DNA from: Chondrilla cf. caribensis
Lineage: Eukaryota; Porifera; Demospongiae; Chondrillida; Chondrillidae
Assembly (NCBI GenBank): GCA_964020155.1
Contig: OZ026567.1
Span: forward strand, 2,162,930 to 2,226,929
DNA: 64,000 nucleotides
Reading direction: 5' to 3'
Below the pieces are notes generated by a model. The model saw only the letters and a program-made list of their open reading frames with translations. It had not been told where the DNA came from and ran no database searches. A program made the position numbers and the translations under genes. Below are positions 33,480-45,171 of this stretch, piece by piece. Numbering within the stretch: position 1 is the stretch's first letter; every line of letters begins with the position of its first letter.

Positions 33480-36365
33480 ATGACAAGAGAACGTTCTTGT
33501 TTCGTAGCACTTTTCATCTCTTTGTCATTGGTGGTGATCTTTTTACTCACGGTACTGGCGGCCCTAAGTAAGTTACTTATTCTCGTAGGAAACGCAGCGT
33601 AGACAGTCTAAACTTGGTAAAGCGGGAACATGAATATATAGGTTCATATCCATTATGATACGGACAGGGCCCATAATATACAGCCTAAATGCGTTCCACC
33701 GTATCTCGGAAGCCCTATTCTCCCCAAACCTTAACCATTAATTTGAAACTCGGGGCTTTAATGTAAAAATGGCGGTACGTAGTGGTCGTAATAGCCTTAA
33801 ACTCACCCGCGGAGTTTTCACAGCAAGGTAGAAAAGTCGGAACGGTCAAGTCACCCCGAAGGACGCTTATATCTCATGGCACTATGCTCGGTTGTCGAAG
33901 GGCGAAAAGTTGGCCCGACACACTTTGGCTGTACTGTATGTAGCCGCCTTTCAGTACAATGAACCTGAATCAGCGTGGCCCTCAACTTTATAATATGACT
34001 AGACGTACTACTTTGAACTTTTCATCCGATTCGTTAAACTTATTAATTACATCCGAATTGTTGTATTTGGTAACACGGGTTAGTTTGGAAACCGTGCAGG
34101 TAATGTGGGATCAAGAGCGACTTTTAATTCGAACAATGATGATTTTGAGCTAGTATGGTTATGAGGATCTCAACTGATGAAAGTCTATGTATATTCTCTT
34201 GTTTATTCATACATCCTCGTATATACAACAGCTAGAATATAATAATACTATTTATTTATATTTATATTTGTTAATTTTATAATAATTCCAATGAAATTTC
34301 TCTCGTTATAATAATAGCAACTAATATTATTATATGGTTGATACGAATTGGAAATCAATAGTGGAGCTGGTATCAAGGTAATTAAGTTGAGCATTTCTAA
34401 TTACTCTGGTGTCCCAAATCATCCTAAGAAACACAACATTAAGAGCTCAGACACATTCCACACATTATGTTGGTATGGAGTAGACTAATTTGCAATTAAT
34501 ATGTAGGATTGTAACCGATAAATTATTATTATCAATGTCATATTTTTCATTGCAGCCCTTGAAGCCCTGTTCTTTGGAAATCCAGACATTATCCTATACG
34601 AAGGCATAATTATATCTATTGTCTTAGTCCTCATAATCCCTCCATTGTGTACATTGCTTACTGCTATTGCTGCTGCTCTTCTTGTTGCTCAAGAAGAAGA
34701 AGACGCTGATGATGTTTTCAAGGTGGATGACCAAAAACGTAGCACTAGCCTGGTAACAATGGAACCTGTACGTCATACAAAAGCTCGACGCACTACATCT
34801 GTTAGATCTGATGCAGGGTTGTATGTAATTAAAGAAGAAGAAAACGATATGCCGGATCACATATCTCTCCGTCATCGCTTTAGTACAACTTCTCTACCTG
34901 CACTTGCCCCTTTAATTAAATTAGGTGAAAATGTGTATGTGAGGGATGATTCTGATATGAAAGATGTGTTCGTGGTAACAAAGAATCCATTCCATCTTGA
35001 CAGGAGATATTGTCAAAATTTGAATATGGCGGCGACAGCACTTGTACTTGCAGGATACATTATGATTGGACTCTCCATCTCCATAGGTATGAAATTCATT
35101 ATATTTATAGTCCTTAGGGTTTCAATATGTCCTGTGTCCTGTAATGACGAAGAATATGTAAATTACTTCCTTCAACTATGATATAGGCCCTGCAATATCT
35201 CGTATGATACACACATGCAGTAATCTTCACATCCATCCAGTATATCACTTGATTCCTGTTGATTCAGAAATATTGTTAGAGTATTATGCAAATGTATGTA
35301 CTGTTTGTATATACTGATCATGTACATGTTGGTTATACATTGTTATAAAATTGACAATGTGTGAAATTTGATCCTTATGAAAATTCTTATGTATCTATTT
35401 TAGGTATACTGTTTGCCGTGATAGATATTGGCCGTTTCACCATAAATAGTGAAATGTTTGTAGCAATGCAAGTGTGTTTGGGGATCTTCTGTCCAGTTCT
35501 GTTGATGGGCGGGTTTACCTTGTTAGGGATAGCACTGGAGTACGCTACAGCTGGCCAAGTAGACTGCAGAATATTGATAAGCTATCTACTCCCAACAGTT
35601 AAAATAGTGTTGACAACAACTGTATCAAAGCCAAGGAAAAATCTACAATATTGGGCTTTCTCTAACGGTGGATGTATTAGGATAAAGGATCCTTTTGGAA
35701 ATGTATCACAGTTACGACACTACTTTGATGCTACTCCAGCAACCTGGATACTGATGGTGATTGTCTATTTCTCAATATTGGTCTCTACCATGTTTTTCGT
35801 AATCTACGGTTTTCTCAAATTTGAAACCGGCGATTTAACAATTGCAAAGTGTAACAAATACAATTGGATCTGTTATAAAAGTGACAGCATTATTCGTGAA
35901 GAAATACCCTGTGTCAATGCAAGTGTTCACTCTGGCACAAGTGCTGTGATGTGCTCTAGATTCCGACGTTCACACGAACTGGACGACATTTGGAGCGCCA
36001 TAGCTGGAGCAGTAGCCATTCATATCATAGCCAACAATGTCATCCCTTTGATTATCCACGGAATACTGTTTCTGGAAAAACTTAAGAAAAGTAAACTATG
36101 GGCCTTGCCTTTTCTGATGTTGGGCATAATGGGTGTCGTTGGCTTCAGTGCATTTATCATCTTTTTTAGATTTTCCTCAAGTGTCATAGAATTTCTGCTG
36201 GTTTCCCTATGCATGCTGGCCATAGGATCACTGGTTGCATTCAGCAATATTGATATCATGATATATGCACCCAATGTGAGACGGTCCATCATTGTGGGGA
36301 TTGACTACAAGAACACATATGCACTTGAAGAGAAACTGCAGTTGAAAGCAATGGAAACAGACTAA
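33480..36365 (+). CDS. Family-2 multi-pass membrane protein, copy 1
   Basis: Exons 33480-33567, 34556-35086 and 35404-36365, both junctions in phase 1, give 526 aa. The family is unknown to me. Exon 1 is a hydrophobic signal-anchor (about residues 8-29). Exon 2 adds a second span (IIISIVLVLIIPPLCTLL), an acidic/polar loop of about 100 residues and the start of a third span. Exon 3 holds the best conserved block (QVCLGIFCPVLLMGGFTLLG), further spans, a Cys-rich loop with NAS glycosylation (about residues 345-385), and a C-terminal motif VRRSIIVGIDYKNTY. I count about eight or nine spans. Start choice: the ATG opening the hydrophobic exon, which splices in phase. Copies lie at 37233 and 45172. 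Confidence 0.8.
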
Positions 36366-37232
36366 AGCATCATTGCTTCAAGTTTATATATAACAGATGA
36401 ATATGCATTCCTATAAATTGTTTATCATTATTATTACTGCAGGAATCAACAGCAAATTATGATAATGCATGATGCAGTTTTAATACAAAGGAATAGTACT
36501 ATTACGCATAGTGCATACAGTCATTGCAATAGAATTGGGAATATTTTATATTGTTACAGCCATAGTTGAATTTTATTATGAGTTTGGATGGCATTGCATA
36601 GAATGTATAATATTATATATATTATATATATATATTCAACTCTATTGCAACTTCACTATAGTATATTCTGCAGTAAAACCTATTCAATGTTGTCACAATA
36701 TTATGCATTGGGTTCAGTTGGCTTTGATTAGTCTGAAGACAAAAGTGAATGCAAACACATAGTACATACACACTATTATATACACACCAAATTCACACAC
36801 CTACCAACACATACCACTCGCACACACACACATGCACGCATGTGCACAGACACACACATGTTTGTACATACCCATGCACACACAACCTTACATGCACAAT
36901 GTCATATTCACACTCACTATTTGTACACACACACACACCACATGTACACTCATACACACACTTATATATATACACACATACTCGCAACCATACACACACC
37001 ACACACAAGCAGACATACCCACACACATACACACAACTGTTATATGTTTACACGTTTTTGATGCATGGTTGAGTATTGATCACTATCAAACGGTTATGCT
37101 TAATTGCATTCACCACTTCGTGACATCCGCACACCAGCTTTAGTGATAATTCATTAAAAAATTGCAGAATTCATTCATGTTCATCCGTTAATTTCACTGT
37201 GAGCCAACATCCAGAAGTATAGAGTGGATATA
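36366..37232. other. Between family-2 copies 1 and 2, with a CA-rich tract
   Basis: AT-rich flank followed by degenerate CA-rich simple sequence at about 36749-37040. The 37070-37232 part is homologous to the region before copy 3 (45030-45171), so it is probably a conserved upstream region (TTCACTGTGAGCCA, AGTATAGAGTGGATATAATG). Confidence 0.6.
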
Positions 37233-40200
37233 ATGAAAAAACGTTTCAGTTTAAAAGTACTCTTCATCTCATTACTGTTGCTGTTGATCTTTATACTCTT
37301 AACATCGTCAGCTCTAAGTAAGTTTGGATCCTTATTGTAGTAGTAACACAGCAGACAGCCTGAAAGTTACTGTATTTATGTTGGTGGATAACGGAATCAC
37401 ACTGCATAAAAGCCCTACTACCGTATAGTAGGAAATTTTTGCTGGACAAAATTTTCGCGGATTTCGCGGTTGACCTAACATCTGCGAAAGTAAAATACAC
37501 GACTTAGGCGTTCTCGTCATTCTATCATGTACGTGACAGGGGCCAGCATCCACGAAAATTTTATCCGTGAATTTTCAGTTTTGGAGTGATCTGCGAAAAT
37601 TTTGTCCCACGAAAATTTCCCACTATATGGTATATTATGTTGCTATTCCTTATTGAAGGGTGCCCAACAACTTTCACAATAAGTGGTAATAATACTGTGG
37701 CTATACTGGTATCTCTGACTCACAATTGTGAACTCACCAAAACAGTACATGTATGGCAACAGCTTAGTATGACCATTGCACAATCATAGGCAACGTACTA
37801 TTGAAGAGATGGTCTAATACACAAATATTGTATCAGTGATATAAGGCTTTTAGTACAGGTAAACTAGTAAAATCCACAATTCCATGAAGTACAGTGACTG
37901 GGCTGGTGATAATAAATATTATGGTTAAAAATATGGCATTGCATAAATTATGCCTACACAATTACATGCATGCACAATGTATGTAGGTACTGTATATAAA
38001 ATGTCATGCATGCACACATATGTACATGTGTGCATAATGTACTGAATGTATTCTTATTTATGAAACATACATACATATATACCTACATACATACGTAGTA
38101 CATACTGTTTACTAGGTACATATTTGCATGTACAGTGAATTCTCATTAATCCACCACCGCTTTATCCACCAAAACTTTTAATCTGCCACAATCTCCCAGT
38201 ACCAATATAATGTACAAGTACCAATGAATATCCAGTTAATCCGCCAAACTCACTAATCCACCATATTCTATGAAAACGAATTGTGGCAGATTAATGAAAA
38301 TTCACTGTATATACAATGTCATGTACATTGGTATAATAATGTCATACTTAGTCTAGTGCTGGGATGATGATTTGATTAATTAATCACTGTACTGTAGTGG
38401 TGGTCAGGGAACATGCAATAGGCGTAATGCTTGAATAGTAGGCTATATGTTGAAAGATATTAACACTGATAATATTTGTGGTGTTGATAAGCAGTCGAGT
38501 TTTGGATCATCTCGTACTTATTATACATTATAGTGTTGATTGTTCTTCTTACAGTAATCGGTTATCACCTTCCTCTATCTACATGTACGTTAAATAGGCA
38601 GTTGACTCGGAATTCATTCATTTTTTTTGAGGTGTCTTGGCAACAGTGTTGTGTTTGGGGCTGTTCAAATCATTAAGGACGTTGTCCTGAAGATGTTAAT
38701 GGCGTTAGAATCTGCGAATGTAGTATCCCGAGAATGGCAGAGTGTCCGTCAATGAAGCAGAATGTCATAAAGAAGATGAACATGACATGGTGTGGAAAGA
38801 GATTATTGTCCATATGACAAGTACAATAATACCATAGATCTTCCATACCATGCATATACTTTTGTATGTACATTTCAATATAAGTGCAATACACCTTGTG
38901 GTGATCACTTAGGTAAATTCACATTCTGTTGCTGGTCACCAGGGGATACCCAGTGTCCACATCAAACTTGTCAACACAAATTCGAATGTATGCACACACC
39001 CCTGGGTGTGCTATAGGTCTTGTGGTAACCAGCAAACATATTAAAGCAATATTATCACTCAATTTTGAGTAGTCCTCACTCTTTGAGGCAGACTCCAATG
39101 ACGTCAACCTCTTTAGAACAACGTATTCTTCGATTTGACCTGCCTTCAATACAGGACTAGCACCGAGACATCTCCAAAACGAACGAATTTCCACGTCGAC
39201 CGTCCATTTCACGTACATTTAGATAGGCGAAGGTGATAACCGTTCAATGTTGACCTTTTGTGACCTCATCATTGTGGGCGGTGGGCGTAAAAATGCATAT
39301 GGTCTATTTCACAGCAATGACATGCATAATATGTCAAACATAAGTTGGTGTAAGTGAGAATCATGTACCATACAACATTGTGTACCATTGTATGTTAGTT
39401 AGACTTTTCTGAGTTTGCAGAGAGCTATAGTATTGTATTGTAACTGTTGTTTTTGGTATTGACCTTCAAGCTTGGATAAGTACATATTATTATGATAATC
39501 GGTTTAGTTGTTCCAGTGTTTTCTTGCTTTTTTGTTTCTGAATAGGAAATTCACCGCAACATTATTAAATAAATTTGACTGTCATATCTGATTATCGTTA
39601 GTAGTGCCACCAAATCAATTAATCACAGTAAGAAATTAAGTGGGTATACAGGGAAACCATGGCAACATACTACACACAAGCTTTGCTTAAATGTTTCAGT
39701 AATAATAATTAGACCCCAACAGTACCTGAATGTGAAAAAGACTCTCAAGAGTCTAGACCCACTCTATTAGCTACCTGTGTGGCCCAATATAGTGGGAGTG
39801 GACTTCAGTAATGCCATTTGATTACTTCTGTTAATTAATCAATTAATCACATTAGTTACTATTCACTATAGTAATCAATTTGAAAACTATAATAATAATA
39901 TATAGCCCCTTCCCAGCACAAGTACATTCATACATCGATACATACATACATGCATACATACATACATATGTGTACATGGATATGCTCCATGGATATGCTC
40001 CATGGATATGCTCCATGCATATATACAGTCGACTGTATGACAGTAGTTCATAACAATTATGTTACATAATATTATTCTTCAAATTGTGGCATGGACTGTG
40101 GATCAAGTATTTAGTCAATATTCTATTGGTTGTGGGTTCTGCATGATTGTACTACGTACACACCGTGCTAGAACAACTGTGAGAGCAGTACGTTGCACTG

Positions 40201-42327
40201 TACTGATAAACATAGCCTGTATTTAATTTGAATTTGATTGAGATATTAACATTGTTATATAACATTATATCTTATACCGTATACATCTCCTTCCAGCTAT
40301 TGCATCCGTATTCTTACAAAATCCAGATGTCATCTTATACGAAGGCATAACTCTACTGGTTACCTTAGTCCTCATTGTGTCTTCATTGAGTACATTGCTT
40401 ACTGCTGTTGGTGCTGAACTACTTGTGGTTCGGAAACATGATAAAGATGATCTTGAGAGTGGCAACAGAAGACATAACAGCAGTGTGACACCAATTGAAC
40501 CTCATTTCACTACAAGTCATTCCGATTTATCTGTGATTCAGGAAGAAACCGATTGTGACAGGCCAGATCACATCTCTCTCAATCATCGTTTTAGTACAAC
40601 CTCTCTACCTCCACTTGCCCCAATAATTAGCATTGAGAATACAACGGACCTGAATGGTGCAGCAGATATGAAAGATGTTTTTGTTGTAACAGAGCATCCA
40701 TTCCATCTTGACAGAGGTTACTGTCAGAGTTTGAATATGGCGGCAACAGGAGTTGTGTTTGTGGGATACACTTTGATTGGATTCTCCTTCTCCATAGGTA
40801 TGAATTCTGTGTTCTTTGTTTAGAAAAGGGTTTCGCTGCCTTAAGATGTACTGTACTGCCAGTACAAGAATGCTCAAATTTTTATGTACAGACCAGATTC
40901 TTATTCACTAGTAAGCATGTTTAACTTTGGTGAGGTTCATTGTATTATAAGGAATAGAAAATTTGTTTATTTCAAATCCTGTAAATTAATTGATATTTAC
41001 TTTGTAATGACATCCGGGTGTGAACAATTTTACTTCACATTATGAAACATATTATACATGCATTAATCCTGCTTTTGTATAAACAATTATAGTGCCTACA
41101 GACACACTTTGTTGAATCTGCTTGGTTGCTATGGTTACTGTGGCATTCAGTATTAAACAAGTGATTTAGGCTAGGTGTATTCGTTGTGTTACAAACACAT
41201 ACAATTGGCCATCTTACCCACATGCATGAAAATGCATGATTATACAATTATAGTTACTATTAGTTTTGTAATGACATGTTTGTGTACACATCTTTGTAAT
41301 GCCATGTGGCCATGGGTATGAATCATTTTTGTGATTTGATATATTTTATACTTTTACAGGTATACTGTGTGCTGTGATTGATATTGGCCATTTCACCATA
41401 AACAATCAAATATTTGTAGTCATACAAGTGTGTTTGGGGATCTTCTGTCCAGTTCTGTTGATGGGCGGGTTCACCTTGTTAGGGATAGCACTGGAGTATG
41501 CTACAGCTGGCCAAGTGGACTGCAGAATATTGATAAGCTATCTACTCCCAACAGTTAAAATAGTTTTGACAACAACTGTATCAAAGCCAAGGAAAAATCT
41601 ACAATATTGGGCTTTCTCTAACGGTGGATGTATTAGGATTAAAGAGCCTTGTGGGAGCAAATCACAGTTAAGACACTACTTTGATACAACACCAGCAACC
41701 TGGACACTGATGGTAATTGTGTACTTTTCTGCATTGGTCTCTACCATATTTTTCGTAGTCTATGGCCTTACACTGAAATCAGAAAACGATTTAACAGTTG
41801 CAGAATGTGATGAATATGGTTGGATCTGTCTTGAAGGAGAGACTCTATATCGAGAAGAAATCTCTTGTGTTAATGCAAGTTATTCACTTCAAGTTGGTAA
41901 GAATGCTGTGAGGTGCTACAGATTTCGTCAACCACTTGAATTGGATGATATTGGGAGTGGATTAGCTGGAGCGGTAGCCATTTATATCGTAGCCATCAAT
42001 GCCATCCCTTTGATTATCCATGGAATCCTTTTCCTGCAAAAACTGAAGAAAACTAAACTATGGGCCTCACCTTTTCTGGTGTTGGGCGGACTGGGTGTCA
42101 CCATCTCTATTGCATGTGCAAATGTTTTTCGACTTTCCTCAAGTATCATACATTTGTCACTAGTTTCATTCTGCGTACTGGCCATAGGAGCACTGATTGC
42201 ATCCAGCAATATTGATATCATGATATATGCACTCGATGTGAGACGGTCCATCATTGTGGGGATTGACTACAAGAACACATATGTACTTGAAGAGAAACTG
42301 CAGTCTAAAGAAATGAGTGAAGACTGA
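37233..42327 (+). CDS. Family-2 multi-pass membrane protein, copy 2
   Basis: Exons 37233-37317, 40297-40797 and 41360-42327, phase 1 junctions as in copy 1, give 517 aa. Order of features: signal-anchor (KVLFISLLLLLIFILL), span in ITLLVTLVLIVSSLSTLLTA, polar loop containing PDHISLNHRFSTTSLPPLAP, and the conserved exon-3 block. A Cys-rich extracellular loop follows (GWICLEGE, ISCVNAS, VRCYRF), then the C-terminal VRRSIIVGIDYKNTY. Intron 1 is 2979 bases against 517 in copy 3; the excess holds at least a TA-flanked MITE, a pogo-like MITE and a long inverted repeat. No defect is seen in the frame. Function unknown. Confidence 0.82.
37421..37630. mobile_element. TA-flanked MITE (210 bp) with a paralogous empty site
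   Basis: The ends CCGTATAGTAGGAAATTTTT and the inverse of CACTATATGG match with few differences and are flanked by TA. Family-2 copy 3 has the same intron sequence uninterrupted at about 45350-45362 (AGCCCTACTATTGTTGCT), so insertion followed the gene duplication. It lies in intron 1 of copy 2. Confidence 0.85.
38133..38307 (+). mobile_element. Pogo-like MITE (175 bp)
   Basis: Ends CAGTGAATTCTCATTAATC and GATTAATGAAAATTCACTG are inverted and flanked by TA. Inside are TTTATCCACCA and AATCTGCCACAAT words shared with the copies near 26411 and 32671. It lies in intron 1 of family-2 copy 2 and is absent from copy 3. Confidence 0.8.
38556..39242. repeat. Long imperfect inverted repeat (foldback element)
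   Basis: The left arm begins CGGTTATCACCTTC (about 38557) and the right arm is its inverse ending GAAGGTGATAACCG (about 39240). Similarity continues inward for roughly 150 bases at lower identity. The right arm on the minus strand contains a 99-codon frame from ATG 39218 (KWTVDVEIRSFWRCLGASPV) whose inverted, broken counterpart forms the left arm. It may be two head-to-head pieces of one unknown sequence or a decayed transposon. No target duplication is evident. Confidence 0.65.
39976..40017 (+). repeat. 13-base tandem repeat, three units
   Basis: CATGGATATGCTC is repeated three times in intron 1 of family-2 copy 2. Confidence 0.8.
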
Positions 42328-42867
42328 AAGAAATTTGTTGATTGAAATCATAACAGAGAAATTTGCATTTCTATATTCATATTATACACCATGAACCACA
42401 GATTATTATGCAGTTAAAAATGTTGATTTCAGAGCAGAAGAATGTGTACATATTCTTATGAAGTCATCAGCGGCAAATTATTACTGCAGATATTTGTAAT
42501 CATATATAAGTAATACTGTATTTAACATTACATACAAGTGACCTATTGAAATATACAATACATTGCAATTAAATTAAATAAATACAGTAATAATATATAA
42601 ATTAATAGGATAAGACAAACATACTAAACACAAAAGAAATGATTACTTCAATATTACATGATAGGATTAATGCAAGAACTGACCCTCTGTATTATGTATA
42701 TAACAAATATATTATATATGTATTTAATTTTTAATTTATTTTTAAAATCATTAATAATTATATTATATTATATATAAACATATATATATATATATACAGC
42801 TGAAATAAATATGTACATATAATATTATAACAATAATTAAGAGTAATCATAGCCGCTCATGATATCA
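42328..42867. other. AT-rich 3' flank of family-2 copy 2
   Basis: Very AT-rich with short (TA) runs near 42780-42800. No gene or element is recognised. Confidence 0.6.
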
Positions 42868-44100
42868 TCACAATGCCTGGAACCACGAGCTGATATGGCA
42901 TTTCCATGTTGCACTGCAACTGATAGTTGCTGCAACAGATGTTGGTAAGCAAAGGGGCTCCCTGTGCACGAGCAGAGACGTGAAGCCAGCTCCCTCAAGA
43001 ACTGCAGCGAATTTCAACCAAAAGCTCCAGAACTCTCTGCTGCAACCGGTGCAATGATGTGGGTGTTCTTCAAAATGGTGATGCATCTCTACTTTCCTAC
43101 TCTCTGCAAGATCAATGACAGCACCTGGTCGGTTAGTTGCCTCATGAAGATAAGACTTTCCGAAGGTGTCTGAACATGTGGCATCCCATATGAGAGAACA
43201 GCCATAACTCCATGGCATCATCATCATACCACCAGGGCACTTGCCATCGGAACGAGCCAACCCATAAGGTTCTTTCTGGGAGGGAACACCAGCTGCTGTC
43301 AATGATGAGAGAATGATCTCATTCAAGTTGTTGTGGCGAGGGTGCCGTCCCTGGCTCTTGACACAGCTCAGCCCATGGAGAGCATACTCATCCACAGGAC
43401 TGCCACATTGATGGTAAAGGTGAGGGTGGCAAAGGGGTACAACTAGACTAACACAGATGGAGATACAATCATTGTCCATTCGTAGGCCCAAAGAGGAGAC
43501 CAGAGGGGCATTCAGCCAAACTCCCGACTCCTTGGAAGCGCCCCCCAAAAGTCTGGCTCTGGCTGTAGGGTTCTGACACTTATTGATCAGAAGGCCAAAT
43601 CTGCTCTCCACTTTTGAGTGGTCCCATGCTTTCTGCTTGCTCTTATCCAGGCTTGCTGGTGGGGTCAGGACGCCACCCTGGAACCATTGATTCAAAGTGA
43701 GACCAACCTCCAGGAGTGGCAAGTCGTGTAGGTGCAATGGCAGGACTCACCTGGTGAGAGAAGTGCATCCAGCAGCTGAAGCTAAGCAGGCAGAGGGAGC
43801 AAGCTGGACTGCACTGTATCAGATAGGATAAAGTTGACAAAGGAAGTGAGAGCCTGTAAGAGCTGTTGGCCTCCATCACTGGCAGACCTACTGGTCATAT
43901 CAACTAAATTTTGCAGGCAAAGGCAGTCAGGTCCGCCTGCAGATCCTTTAGGAAAGGACAACAAAGCTTTGAAAACATCCGACTGATAAACTTCTCTGAC
44001 AGACTCCTCAGCAGTGGGAGCAGTAGGAATTACAGACCGGGGGTGTGGAGAGGGGTGCTTTGATCCGCCTCAGTGGGTGAGTCGTTTGGGAGTGCTAAGG
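42868..44100 (-). mobile_element. LINE with internal deletion: RT start joined to C-terminal domain
   Basis: On the minus strand, 44035-43782 encodes the beginning of an RT domain (VREVYQSDVFKALLSFPKGS, then GPD and LQALTSFVNFIL). It is followed within 50 bases by 43737-42868, which encodes a C-terminal region with Cys/His-rich segments (CHPHLYHQCGSPVDEYALHG) and a WDATCSDTF motif. The RT palm found in the fragment at 26627-27615 is missing, so about the middle of the protein has been deleted. The C-terminal Cys/His and acidic motifs would suit a zinc-binding plus nuclease-like domain, an inference. Inserted between family-2 copies 2 and 3. Confidence 0.75.
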
Positions 44101-44155
44101 TATCCTCTGAACATGCTAGGTGCAAGGCACCCTTATATCAGGGTATCAGGGTAAC

Positions 44156-44350
44156 TTATTTAGACTGGGGAGCCTTTAGCCATTGACTATTCTGACAGGC
44201 ACCCAGTATAGTATAATCCCCTTCCTCGAGCTTACAGGAGATTTTCGATGCAATATGGCATGGATGGAAGGTAGAACCCCGCATAATGGCTCCCCATAGT
44301 ATGGGCAAGGCAACTTGGTCAACCGGGCAGTGTTTTCCAAGTGTTAGCAA
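44156..44350. repeat. Possible short dispersed repeat
   Basis: The segment around 44160-44215 (GGGGAGCCTTTAGCCATTGACTATTC) resembles 48690-48740 (GGGGAGTTGTTAGCCATAGGC) in the copine flank, suggesting a shared decayed repeat. Boundaries are not defined. Confidence 0.35.
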
Positions 44351-44790
44351 TTTTTATACTATACTATGTATTTTCATTGCAACTTTCATATGATATGAAC
44401 TATTTTAATATACATTCATATGCCTAACCGCAACAGTGAATTTATATTATAATTTATATTGCACAAAAATGATGGCTGAATTTGAAACGATGAAAATTAG
44501 AAATAGGACTAGAATTCGAGTGCAACGGCTTATTGAGCTTACACACACATACAGACAAACTCACACATGCACACCCTGTAACTTGCATTAAAATGTGTTT
44601 TTGATGCATGCCCGAGTATTGGATCACAATCGAACGGTGAGGCTTGATTGAATGTAATATTATTATATGTATATAAACCCTTCCAGCATCAGTTGTATAG
44701 GACTACTGAGACAATTTTAAACAATGTATAATAATTATGCATAATATGTATAATAATCATATTAATATGCTCGTGCATTTTTGTAGCGTG

Positions 44791-45017
44791 GTGACAAATA
44801 TGGTTGGATCTGTGCTTAAGGAGAGACTTCATAGGGTGAAGAAATCTCTCTTGTGTCAATGCAAGTTATCCACTTGGTAAGAATGCTGTGAGGTGCTACA
44901 GATTTCATCATCCATTTGAATTGGATTAAATTTAGAGTGGATTAGCTGGAGCGGTAGCTATTTATATCATAGCCATCAATGCCATCCCTTTGATCATCAA
45001 TGGAATCCTTTTCCTTT
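44791..45017 (+). pseudogene. Decayed family-2 exon 3 fragment
   Basis: The segment is homologous to the Cys-rich loop and following span in exon 3 of copies 2 and 3 (about 47305-47535): ATATGGTTGGATCTGT, GTGAGGTGCTACAGATT, ATTAGCTGGAGCGGTAGC. It has lost bases (frameshifts after GGATCTGT and in the loop) and carries an in-frame TAA where copy 3 has GAC. No other exon of this copy is present. It marks a third duplication event just upstream of copy 3. Confidence 0.85.
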
Positions 45018-45171
45018 GATCATAATTGAACAGTTATGCTTGATTGAATGTACCACTTTGTGAAGTCTGCACATCAGTTTCACCAACAATATATCAGAAA
45101 ATTGCAAAATCCATTCTTGTTCATCCATCAATGTTACTGTGAGTCACCATCCAAAGTATAGAGTGGATATA

